DNA of 38,389 nt from Mariprofundaceae bacterium. GTDB lineage: Bacteria; Pseudomonadota; Zetaproteobacteria; Mariprofundales; Mariprofundaceae. The translations under genes were made by a program, and so were the position numbers. The notes under the pieces are model-generated. The model searched no databases, was not told the DNA's origin, and was given only the letters and a program-made list of their open reading frames with translations. Below, in pieces: positions 30,614-37,974 of the stretch. The stretch's first letter is position 1. Every line of letters begins with the position of its first letter. The DNA is taken from positions 1 through 38,389 of the forward strand of contig JALWPO010000331.1 in NCBI GenBank assembly GCA_026994965.1, in the 5' to 3' direction.

Positions 30614-31206
30614 GACTTGCTCCATTGCTGCACATCCGCAGTCGTATTTAAGCTGACCAAACTACGCAGCTCGGCATCATACAAACGCGCTTCTTGTTCG
30701 GGAATCAAATATGTATTCAGCGTTTCCAACAAGCATTTCAAACTTCGCTTATCTTGCTTAATATGCTGTTGCATCGCAGGCAAGGTTTGGCGATGATAAA
30801 AGCAACACAAAGGTTGCGCCATACCACCCACATGCAAAGCCACAGCATCATACCCTGCTCGATGTTTCGCCATATGTTTCAGCAAATCCGCTGAAATAAA
30901 CGGCATATCCACACCCACCACAAACAACCAATCCGTATCCACAGCTTCAAATGCGGCAACAATGCCCATCATGGGCGCTCTATGCTCGCTATCATCCAAC
31001 ACTTGCGGCAATAGCGTATCATCTCGCTTTTGTCGTGTACTCACCACCACATGCTCAAACAGCGGCGTTAAGCGTTGCTCTGCCCTGGCCAAAAGCGTTT
31101 GCCCTTCAAATATCACTGAAGCCTTATCCTGCCCCATGCGTTTGGACTGCCCACCTGCAAGTATCACTGCGGCGCAATGTTGGATACAAGTATTATGCTG
31201 ATTCAT
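30610..31206 (-). CDS. mobA: Molybdenum cofactor guanylyltransferase MobA
   Basis: AVILAGGQSKRMGQDKA; ATG at 31206. Confidence 0.92.
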   Translation of the reverse strand: MNQHNTCIQHCAAVILAGGQSKRMGQDKASVIFEGQTLLARAEQRLTPLFEHVVVSTRQKRDDTLLPQVLDDSEHRAPMMGIVAAFEAVDTDWLFVVGVDMPFISADLLKHMAKHRAGYDAVALHVGGMAQPLCCFYHRQTLPAMQQHIKQDKRSLKCLLETLNTYLIPEQEARLYDAELRSLVSLNTTADVQQWSKS

Positions 31207-31231
31207 TATCAAAGCACAGGATAGAAAACAC

Positions 31232-31528
31232 TCAATGCAAAGTTTCCCATAAATCCTGCCAATTAACATTTTCTTTTTCAATCAAGTTGATTTTCCACGC
31301 CCTATTCCATTTCTTCATTTGTTTTTCACGCAAAATAGCCGACTCCATACTCTCATGCATCTCATAATACACCAACTTATGCACATGATACTTATCCGTA
31401 AAACCACGAACCAAACCTTGCTTATGCTGCCATATACGTTGAATCAAGTGGCTAGTCACACCAATATATAATGTACCTCTTTTTCGGCTTGCAAGTATAT
31501 ACACACAGGGTTGTTTAGTTCTGGTCAT
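31232..31528 (-). CDS. GIY-YIG nuclease superfamily protein
   Basis: VYILASRKRGTLYIGVTSHLIQRIWQHK..REKQMKKWNRAWKINLIE. Confidence 0.9.
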   Translation of the reverse strand: MTRTKQPCVYILASRKRGTLYIGVTSHLIQRIWQHKQGLVRGFTDKYHVHKLVYYEMHESMESAILREKQMKKWNRAWKINLIEKENVNWQDLWETLH

Positions 31529-31535
31529 ATTATGA

Positions 31536-31633
31536 TGGATTCCCGCCTTCGCGGGAATGACATATGATGTACATGGTTAATCTGATAAACATGAGCGGTA
31601 ACAACTCGTCATTCCCGCGAAGGCGGGAATCCA
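31536..31633. repeat. REPIN-like repeat doublet (family A), perfect inverted arms
   Basis: TGGATTCCCGCCTTCGCGGGAATGAC (31536-31561) and GTCATTCCCGCGAAGGCGGGAATCCA (31608-31633). Confidence 0.88.
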
Positions 31634-31637
31634 TGAT

Positions 31638-32144
31638 TTACAATACTTTATCACGCTTTAACCAATCCAGTATAAAAGTTGCGACTTGCTGCATATCATT
31701 CAAATCAAGCTTGGGTATATTCACATGCAAATCTTGCATATCCGTAACCACAGCAAGCAGTTCAGATGGGTTACATCTCATATCCGCCGAGCGTGCTTCT
31801 CGCACCACTTCAATCTTAGCGCAAGGCATAGACGCGTAACCTTCCACCAACACCAAATCGGCATGAGGGAAATACGCATCTGCCATCTCTTGTGGGCTTA
31901 ATGGCTTTTGAACATTCGCCACCATCAATAACTGTTCAGGGCCAACCAGAAGCGAGCCTTTAGCCCCTGCATGTTTATGTCGCCAGCTATCCTTGCCCGG
32001 TGTATCCATCTCAGGTTGATGGTGCGAATGTTTAATGGTGCAAACATCCAAACCCTCTACCGAAAGGGCTGCAATTAGCTTTTCCATCAGCATGGTTTTA
32101 CCCGAATTGGAAAAGCCGACAATGGCTAAAACTGGAGCACTCAT
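31638..32144 (-). CDS. mobB: Molybdopterin-guanine dinucleotide biosynthesis protein MobB
   Basis: AIVGFSNSGKTMLMEKLI P-loop, TIKHSHHQPEMDTPGKDSWRHKHAGA; start at MSAPVLAI. Confidence 0.92.
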   Translation of the reverse strand: MSAPVLAIVGFSNSGKTMLMEKLIAALSVEGLDVCTIKHSHHQPEMDTPGKDSWRHKHAGAKGSLLVGPEQLLMVANVQKPLSPQEMADAYFPHADLVLVEGYASMPCAKIEVVREARSADMRCNPSELLAVVTDMQDLHVNIPKLDLNDMQQVATFILDWLKRDKVL

Positions 32145-32623
32145 GGGTGCTGTGTCACCCAAGCATCACCATCAGGGGTCACTTCTTTTTTCCAGATAGG
32201 TACATGCTGTTTTAACGTATCAATAATCCACTCACACGCTTCAAATGCAGGTTTACGGTGCTCAGCCCCCACCACAATCAACACAATCTGGTCGCCTGCA
32301 TGTACCGTGGTGACACGGTGAACGATTCGCACATCTATAATATCGAATGCTTTCAAAGCCTCATCACGCAAACTTTGCATAGCAGCTTCCGCCATCCCTG
32401 CATATTGCTCAAATTCAATCGAAAACACATCACGGCCTTCTGAGAAATCACGCGCGCAACCCAAAAAGGTCACAATACCGCCCATACGCTGCGAAGTTTT
32501 CCGAAGTGCAGTCACTTCTTCTTCCACAGAAAAATCTTGCTCCTGAATACGAACCGCATCCCTATTTCCTCCTCGCCCTTTTAAGGGAGAGGGTTGGGGT
32601 GAGGGTGTTGCCATGTCACTCAT
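32141..32623 (-). CDS. moaE: Molybdopterin synthase catalytic subunit MoaE, with repeat-derived N-terminal segment
   Basis: GGIVTFLGCARD, EHRKPAFEACEWIIDTLKQHVPIWKKE. Confidence 0.93.
   Translation of the reverse strand: MSDMATPSPQPSPLKGRGGNRDAVRIQEQDFSVEEEVTALRKTSQRMGGIVTFLGCARDFSEGRDVFSIEFEQYAGMAEAAMQSLRDEALKAFDIIDVRIVHRVTTVHAGDQIVLIVVGAEHRKPAFEACEWIIDTLKQHVPIWKKEVTPDGDAWVTQHP
32569..32607. repeat. Dispersed repeat (family B) inside the moaE 5' coding region
   Basis: cctcgcccttttaagggagagggttggggtgagggtg; encodes TPSPQPSPLKGRGG in frame. Confidence 0.75.
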
Positions 32624-32625
32624 AT

Positions 32626-32847
32626 TTACCCACCTGAAAACGGCGGCATCATCGCCACTTCATCGTCACCTTGCACAATATAATCCATATCCTGAATCTG
32701 CTCTTGGTTCACCGCCACCAATAAAGGCTGAATATCCGCGCATCCAAGCTGCGCAATTAATTCCTCCAGAGAAAGACCTGCCTGAGCATCAACACTGCGT
32801 TTACCGAGCTTATCTGCTACTGCACCGAAAAAGAGAACTTTAACCAT
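32626..32847 (-). CDS. moaD: Molybdopterin synthase sulfur carrier subunit MoaD
   Basis: Small ubiquitin-like protein with C-terminal FSGG; adjacent to moaE. Confidence 0.9.
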   Translation of the reverse strand: MVKVLFFGAVADKLGKRSVDAQAGLSLEELIAQLGCADIQPLLVAVNQEQIQDMDYIVQGDDEVAMMPPFSGG

Positions 32848-32853
32848 GCCCTT

Positions 32854-33024
32854 TTAAACCTTACGCCCTTGTCGCATTTCTCGCACATCATCATAAACAT
32901 CTTGCTGTTTACCTGCCCAAATACCAAAGAAATCATCTTTTGCGCAGTCTTTCAATGTTTCTACTGATTCCCTTGCCTGCTTATTATTTTCAGCTTTTCT
33001 TAATAGATTTTCTGTTTCATCCAT
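32854..33024 (-). CDS. Small antitoxin-like protein downstream of VapC
   Basis: 56 aa from ATG 33024, four bases after vapC stop; acidic tail DDFFGIWAGKQQDVYDDVREMRQGRKV. Confidence 0.45.
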   Translation of the reverse strand: MDETENLLRKAENNKQARESVETLKDCAKDDFFGIWAGKQQDVYDDVREMRQGRKV

Positions 33025-33028
33025 ATAC

Positions 33029-33421
33029 CTAAAACCAATCCTCAAGCACAAGTCCTTGCACCCGTGAAAACTCTTTCGTGTTATGTGTGACCAATACACC
33101 TTGGTTGGCAAGAGAAGTGCCTGCAATCAGGGTATCCATTGCGCCAATCGGCGTGCCTTTTGTTTCTAAGGTAGCGCGAATATTTGCTGCGGCTTTGGCT
33201 TCTTTTATGCCCATAGGTAATACCGTCAACAAGGCTATAAAATCATCCAATTGTTTGCGGCGTTTGCTGGTATCGTTTGACTTGGCAAGTCCAACTTCTA
33301 ATTCGTACAACACAACAGCAGGAATCGCTATATCTCGGGGTGCTGTCTGCAACAGCTTATCGGCGACATTGCCCATGCCTTTGAAATAGTAAATCAGCGT
33401 ATTGGTGTCGAGAACATACAT
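33029..33421 (-). CDS. vapC: VapC-type PIN domain ribonuclease toxin
   Basis: MYVLDTNTLIYYFKG...ELEVGL...GAMDTLIAG PIN acidic residues. Confidence 0.9.
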   Translation of the reverse strand: MYVLDTNTLIYYFKGMGNVADKLLQTAPRDIAIPAVVLYELEVGLAKSNDTSKRRKQLDDFIALLTVLPMGIKEAKAAANIRATLETKGTPIGAMDTLIAGTSLANQGVLVTHNTKEFSRVQGLVLEDWF

Positions 33422-33649
33422 TTAAAACGATTCACGTTGGCTATCTGCCACAGTTTGGCGAATATCTTCTGCCATCGGTAAATCTTGCCATTTGCCCGCC
33501 AACGCTTTGGCCTCTTGCGGCCATTCAGTACCTGCTTTTTCACGAATCACTTGCGCCACCCATTTGCTTTTGGAAACACCCGATGCCCTCACAGCGGCAT
33601 TCATATTCGCTTCTGTTTCATTATCAATATAAATCGTGACTTGACCCAT
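33422..33649 (-). CDS. VapB-like ribbon-helix-helix antitoxin
   Basis: MGQVTIYIDNETEANMNAAVRASGVSKSKWVAQVIREKA; adjacent to vapC. Confidence 0.8.
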   Translation of the reverse strand: MGQVTIYIDNETEANMNAAVRASGVSKSKWVAQVIREKAGTEWPQEAKALAGKWQDLPMAEDIRQTVADSQRESF

Positions 33650-33726
33650 GATACACCTCACTAATAACTAAAGTATATGTGCAAATATACTTGATTGTCA
33701 ATCTCATTACAGGCAAAGCCATGCCA

Positions 33727-33982
33727 TTATCCCTTATTTTTACGCGAGCCAGCAACCTTATACACATCACCATCTGCCCGCTTGCCAATCGTAATCACCC
33801 ACCCTTAATTTGCGTAAGCCCGCTAAACCCTTGCGCAACGGTGCGCCAAAGCTTTCAGGCTCGGTGACCAGTTTTTCATCAATCGCCTTGATAGCTCTTT
33901 TTGCCCTGCTTTTACCAATCCGCCTTAAATCCTTATCCACCTCTGGATGATACAAAACCTTCCATGTTTGCTTCATTCGCAA
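33727..33982 (-). pseudogene. RelE/ParE family toxin, frameshifted by internal deletion
   Basis: N-terminal RelE frame ends LRVGDYDWQAGRW*; another frame continues VITIGKRADGDVYKVAGSRKNKG*, a RelE-like C-terminus. Confidence 0.65.
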
Positions 33983-33983
33983 C

Positions 33984-34265
33984 TCATCCGTACTTACGCT
34001 TCATGTCCTCATGCACAGTCGCGGTCGCTGGGTCAAAGCTTTCCAACCTTTCACCAGCTATTTTTGCCAGTTGTAAATCTTCAATATCTTCTAACAGTGA
34101 TTCGTAAGCAGACAAAGACAGCAGCACAGCATTGGGCTGATTATTACGAACAATAACAAATTTATCATGCTTTCGCTCAGACAATTCGGTAAGGATTGAG
34201 CTAGTTTTTTTGGATAAGTCCGTTGCCGAAAGCATTTCACTGGGTGTAAATCTTGCAGTATTCAT
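33984..34265 (-). CDS. Type II antitoxin, Phd/YefM-RelB-like
   Basis: MNTARFTPSEMLSATDLSKKTSSILTELSERKHDKFVIVRNNQPNAVLLSLSAYESL. Confidence 0.85.
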   Translation of the reverse strand: MNTARFTPSEMLSATDLSKKTSSILTELSERKHDKFVIVRNNQPNAVLLSLSAYESLLEDIEDLQLAKIAGERLESFDPATATVHEDMKRKYG

Positions 34266-34277
34266 CGACATTCTCCT

Positions 34278-34296
34278 ATTATTATCCGATAATAAT
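34278..34296. promoter_or_regulatory. Palindromic operator candidate for the antitoxin operon
   Basis: ATTATTATC-C-GATAATAAT, perfect 9+1+9 palindrome just upstream of the antitoxin start. Confidence 0.6.
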
Positions 34297-34332
34297 CGTT
34301 TTATTAACGGAAAGTCAATGGTAAAATGAACA

Positions 34333-34806
34333 CTACCTCTTGAAGTCTCCCGACTTACCACCCGCCTTTTCTTCAAGTTGAATGTTAGTCAAACACATGC
34401 CTTTATCCACAGCTTTGCACATATCATAGATGGTGAGAAGCGCTGCACTAACGGCAGTTAAAGCTTCCATTTCCACGCCTGTTTTACCTTTGCATTTGAC
34501 TGATACTTCAACTTTTAAGCCACAGGTTTCCCTCAATTCTGAAAAGGACACATCAATACCCGACAGCATCAAAGGATGGCACATGGGAATCAAATCAGGT
34601 GTTTTTTTCGCGCCTATAATCGCTGCCACATCGGCAATAGCGAGCACATCACCTTTTTTAAGTTTACCTTGTTGGATATGCTGCAACGTGTTTTCTAGCA
34701 TATGAATTTCACCGCTAGCCATGGCAATACGCGTGGTGATTTCCTTGTCCGACACATCCACCATGCGCCCACACCCTGCTTGATTGAAATGGGTTAACTC
34801 ACTCAT
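34333..34806 (-). CDS. moaC: Cyclic pyranopterin monophosphate synthase MoaC
   Basis: [57 protein letters not shown]. Confidence 0.96.
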   Translation of the reverse strand: MSELTHFNQAGCGRMVDVSDKEITTRIAMASGEIHMLENTLQHIQQGKLKKGDVLAIADVAAIIGAKKTPDLIPMCHPLMLSGIDVSFSELRETCGLKVEVSVKCKGKTGVEMEALTAVSAALLTIYDMCKAVDKGMCLTNIQLEEKAGGKSGDFKR

Positions 34807-34822
34807 ACTTATTCACTCCTAA

Positions 34823-34881
34823 CCACGGATAAACACCGATAAACGCGGATATCACCTATGTTCATCTGCGTGCATCTGTGG
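34823..34881. repeat. Dispersed repeat (family D: CCACGGATAAACACCGATAAACGCGGAT...ATCTGCGTGCATCTGTGG)
   Basis: Imperfect inverted arms; overlaps 3' end of modC. Confidence 0.6.
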
Positions 34882-35527
34882 CGAACACTTTTGTGCTTGC
34901 GACGCTATTCATCAACTTTCCTTCACGCATACGCCAATGCTGCTGCGCCAATACTTTGGCATCCTCTGCATCATGGCTGACCATCAATACAGGAATATCC
35001 AAAGTTTGTTGTAAATCCTTTAATGCTTGCCGCAACCGCAATCGAATATCTGGGGCTTGGGCTGAAAAGGGCTCATCCAACAACAATAATGAAGGTTTGA
35101 TATACAATGCTCTAGCCAATGCTACCCGCTGCGCTTCACCTGTGGAAAGCATAGCTGGCTTGCGTTTAAGCAATGGACTGACTTCCAAAGCTTCACACAC
35201 TTGATTGAACCAAGCCGCATCACCATCCTTCACACCCAATGTGATATTGGCTTGTGCGTCCAACCACGGCAAAAGCACGGCATCACTCCACACAAAACCA
35301 ATGTTTCGCTGTTCAGTGGGCTTTACAAATCCAGCCGCACTATCCAGCCAAACATCACCAGCTATCTGCAATTGACCTTGGCAAGCTTCTAAACCTGCAA
35401 GACAACGCAACAAAGTGGTTTTGCCCGCGCCGTTCTCTCCTGAAATCACAATCACTTCATGGGCAAAATCAGCTTGTACGTCTAGGTTCAAACTGCCTAG
35501 CTTAGTTGTGATGCGAATATGATTCAT
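34862..35527 (-). CDS. modC: Molybdate ABC transporter ATP-binding protein ModC (short form)
   Basis: GENGAGKTTLLRCLAG, LSTGEAQRVALARAL, LLLDEPFS; 221 aa, follows modB. Confidence 0.9.
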   Translation of the reverse strand: MNHIRITTKLGSLNLDVQADFAHEVIVISGENGAGKTTLLRCLAGLEACQGQLQIAGDVWLDSAAGFVKPTEQRNIGFVWSDAVLLPWLDAQANITLGVKDGDAAWFNQVCEALEVSPLLKRKPAMLSTGEAQRVALARALYIKPSLLLLDEPFSAQAPDIRLRLRQALKDLQQTLDIPVLMVSHDAEDAKVLAQQHWRMREGKLMNSVASTKVFATDARR

Positions 35528-36189
35528 GAGCCAGCCACCAAGGGTTTACGATTGATGCTATACACCACGGATAACATGACGAATGATACAGCCAACAATA
35601 TCAAAGCAAGTTGCGCGGCTTCTTGTTGCTGCTGCATTTCCACCAGTTCAAACAGAGCAATGCTTGCCACTTTGGTTTCACCTGGAATCGAACCACCCAC
35701 CATCAGCACCACACCAAACTCACCCATGGTATGCGCAAATGAAAGTGCTGCGGCAACCAGCACACCACCCTTGGATGCGGGCAGGATGATATGACGCAGC
35801 ATTGGTTTGATACTCATACCCCGTGTTTTACCAAGTTCTAACCATGATTTCGGCACAGCACGAAATGCTTGCTGCATGGGCTGCACGGCAAAGGGCAACG
35901 AATACAACACCGAAGCAATCACCATGCCTGAGAATGAAAATGCCAACGAACTATCAAATACAGAAGCCCAAGCTGAACCCAGCCAAGAATCAGGAGCTAT
36001 CATCAAGAGTACATAATAACCCAATACCGTAGGCGGCAAAACCAAAGGTAGTGCGACAATCACTTCCAATACCGTACGCCCTTTAAACGAGACAAATGCC
36101 AACACATACGCCAAAGGCAAAGCTATCAGCAATAAAAGTAGTGTAGTGGTGAGCGCGAGTTGTAAAGATATGATTAAAGCATCAAGCAT
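35524..36189 (-). CDS. modB: Molybdate ABC transporter permease ModB
   Basis: LPLVLPPTVLGYYVLL, AHTMGEFGVVLMVGGSIPGET. Confidence 0.95.
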   Translation of the reverse strand: MLDALIISLQLALTTTLLLLLIALPLAYVLAFVSFKGRTVLEVIVALPLVLPPTVLGYYVLLMIAPDSWLGSAWASVFDSSLAFSFSGMVIASVLYSLPFAVQPMQQAFRAVPKSWLELGKTRGMSIKPMLRHIILPASKGGVLVAAALSFAHTMGEFGVVLMVGGSIPGETKVASIALFELVEMQQQQEAAQLALILLAVSFVMLSVVYSINRKPLVAGS

Positions 36190-36194
36190 AACTA

Positions 36195-36950
36195 TTACCT
36201 GTCATTCCCGCGAAGGCGGGAATCCAGTGATAAGGTAGTGTGGGATGTGGATTCCCGCCTTCGCGGGAATGACGCTGCTGGTAGTGGTGTATAAAAGTCT
36301 TTTGCTATGACTGTGTTTGATAGCAGAAAGACGGTGTACGGAATACGCGTTATGACAGCTTGCGCTGCTTGCACAGGCACAAACCCAGCATCCACCAAAC
36401 CTTGATTCACCATCATGGAAGCTTGCATGGCATTTTGCGCATACACAAGTTTAGGTGTGAGCTTTTCCCATAAACCAGCTTGCGCTAATACTTGCTTAGC
36501 AGCAGCACCAAAGGGTGCGGTTTGCGGATTGGCAATAGCGATTTTATGAATGTTAGGTTGCAGAAGCTCTTGCAAATCAGTGGTGAAACGATTACCAAAC
36601 TGAATCCCCAAATAACCATAACCCATAGCTTTGTTCGGATTATCCAAATCTATATGTTGTGAGCCTGCGGCAATGAATATATCAAACGGTGCACCTTGTT
36701 TGATTTGATTATATAAACGACCTGTAGAGCCTGATACCAAGCGCACAACATCATCATGCTTGGCTTCAAATTGCTTGCTGTATTGCATGGCTTGGGGATA
36801 AAAGCTGGATGCTACGGCGACTGTTAAAGTCTCGCTGGAAAAAGCAGGAAAACCACAGAGACACAGAGACACAAAGAACAGTATTGTTTTGATTTTTCTT
36901 TGTGCCTTGGTGTCTTGGTGGTGAATATTTACAGCCAATTTAGCCGCCAA
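36195..36950 (-). CDS. modA: Molybdate ABC transporter substrate-binding protein ModA, with repeat-derived N- and C-terminal ends
   Basis: LTVAVASSFYPQAMQYSKQFEAKHDDVVRLVSGSTGRLYNQIKQGAPFDIFIAAG; upstream of modBC. Confidence 0.85.
   Translation of the reverse strand: MAAKLAVNIHHQDTKAQRKIKTILFFVSLCLCGFPAFSSETLTVAVASSFYPQAMQYSKQFEAKHDDVVRLVSGSTGRLYNQIKQGAPFDIFIAAGSQHIDLDNPNKAMGYGYLGIQFGNRFTTDLQELLQPNIHKIAIANPQTAPFGAAAKQVLAQAGLWEKLTPKLVYAQNAMQASMMVNQGLVDAGFVPVQAAQAVITRIPYTVFLLSNTVIAKDFYTPLPAASFPRRRESTSHTTLSLDSRLRGNDR
36201..36273. repeat. REPIN-like repeat doublet (family A), perfect inverted arms
   Basis: GTCATTCCCGCGAAGGCGGGAATCCA (36201-36226) and TGGATTCCCGCCTTCGCGGGAATGAC (36248-36273), 21-bp loop. 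Confidence 0.9.
36853..36921. repeat. Dispersed palindromic repeat (family C: CCACAGAGACACAGAGACACAAAGAA...TTCTTTGTGCCTTGGTGTCTTGGTGG)
   Basis: Two 26-bp arms in inverted orientation with 5 mismatches; overlaps modA 5' coding region. Confidence 0.75.
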
Positions 36951-37974
36951 TATGAATCATGGAGCGTTTATCGGCATCAGCAGCAAAGGCATACGTACCG
37001 ATTTCAGGTTTGATGAGTGCCGAGCGGAGGAACACCGCACAAATATCATCATCGCTACCACCACGGCGAATCACATCACGTAAGTTCATATGCTTATCCT
37101 CTGGCAAACATGAACGAAGACCCCCGTCTGCCGTTAAACGCAGACGATTACAGCCTTCACAAAACCTGTCCGACATGGGCATGATAAACCCAACTTCACC
37201 TTTGCCATGTTTGAGCGGCAAATATCGCGCTGCCGTGTTACCAGTTTGCATGGGAGATATATCCACTCGCGCTTGCACATCATCTTGCGCCAACACATCC
37301 GCAATCGAAATATAATGTTTACCCCAATCCAAACCCTGCTTCATGGGCATCAGCTCAATAAATCGAATCGTTGCGCCCATAGCCGAAGCAAAATCAATCA
37401 ACGCAGCGACCTCATCATTGTTGATACCTTTCATCAACACGGTATTCAGTTTGATAGGAAAAAGACCTGCATCTTTAGCTGCTTGAATACCATCCAACAC
37501 AGGCTGAATATCGCTACCTGTGAGCTTCTTAAAACGCAAAGGATTGAGCGTATCCAAGCTGATATTGATGCGATTTAAGCCTGCATCTTTGAATGCTTCT
37601 GCATACTTTGCCAAGTAAGCCGCATTACTGGTCATCGCCAAATCGGTGATGCCATCTATGGCTGATAATTGCGCGACCAAATCAGGCAAATCTTTACGCA
37701 CCAAAGGCTCACCACCTGTAATCCGCACCTTGTTCACACCCAAGGATACGGCAACCTTCACAATGCGCGCAATCTCTTCAAAGCTTAAAATATGGGAGCG
37801 TGGCTCAGCTTGATAGGCATCGGCAGATGGCCTGCAATAATCACAACGCATATTGCATCTATCGGTGACTGAAATGCGCAAATAATTGAGCTTGCGCCCA
37901 AAAGAATCATGCAATTCTTGGCGTTTATTCAACGCTTTGCTTTGCGGATAAAACTTAATGGGCTGGGCGTTCAT
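36940..37974 (-). CDS. moaA: GTP 3',8-cyclase MoaA (radical SAM)
   Basis: LRISVTDRCNMRCDYCRP, TGGEPLVRKDL, C-terminal CxxC..C cluster; ATG at 37974 overlaps upstream stop. Confidence 0.96.
   Translation of the reverse strand: MNAQPIKFYPQSKALNKRQELHDSFGRKLNYLRISVTDRCNMRCDYCRPSADAYQAEPRSHILSFEEIARIVKVAVSLGVNKVRITGGEPLVRKDLPDLVAQLSAIDGITDLAMTSNAAYLAKYAEAFKDAGLNRINISLDTLNPLRFKKLTGSDIQPVLDGIQAAKDAGLFPIKLNTVLMKGINNDEVAALIDFASAMGATIRFIELMPMKQGLDWGKHYISIADVLAQDDVQARVDISPMQTGNTAARYLPLKHGKGEVGFIMPMSDRFCEGCNRLRLTADGGLRSCLPEDKHMNLRDVIRRGGSDDDICAVFLRSALIKPEIGTYAFAADADKRSMIHIGG

Noticed and set aside
30951-31367. 138-aa + strand ORF across mobA/GIY-YIG
   Set aside because: Antisense to two convincing genes, no recognisable domain
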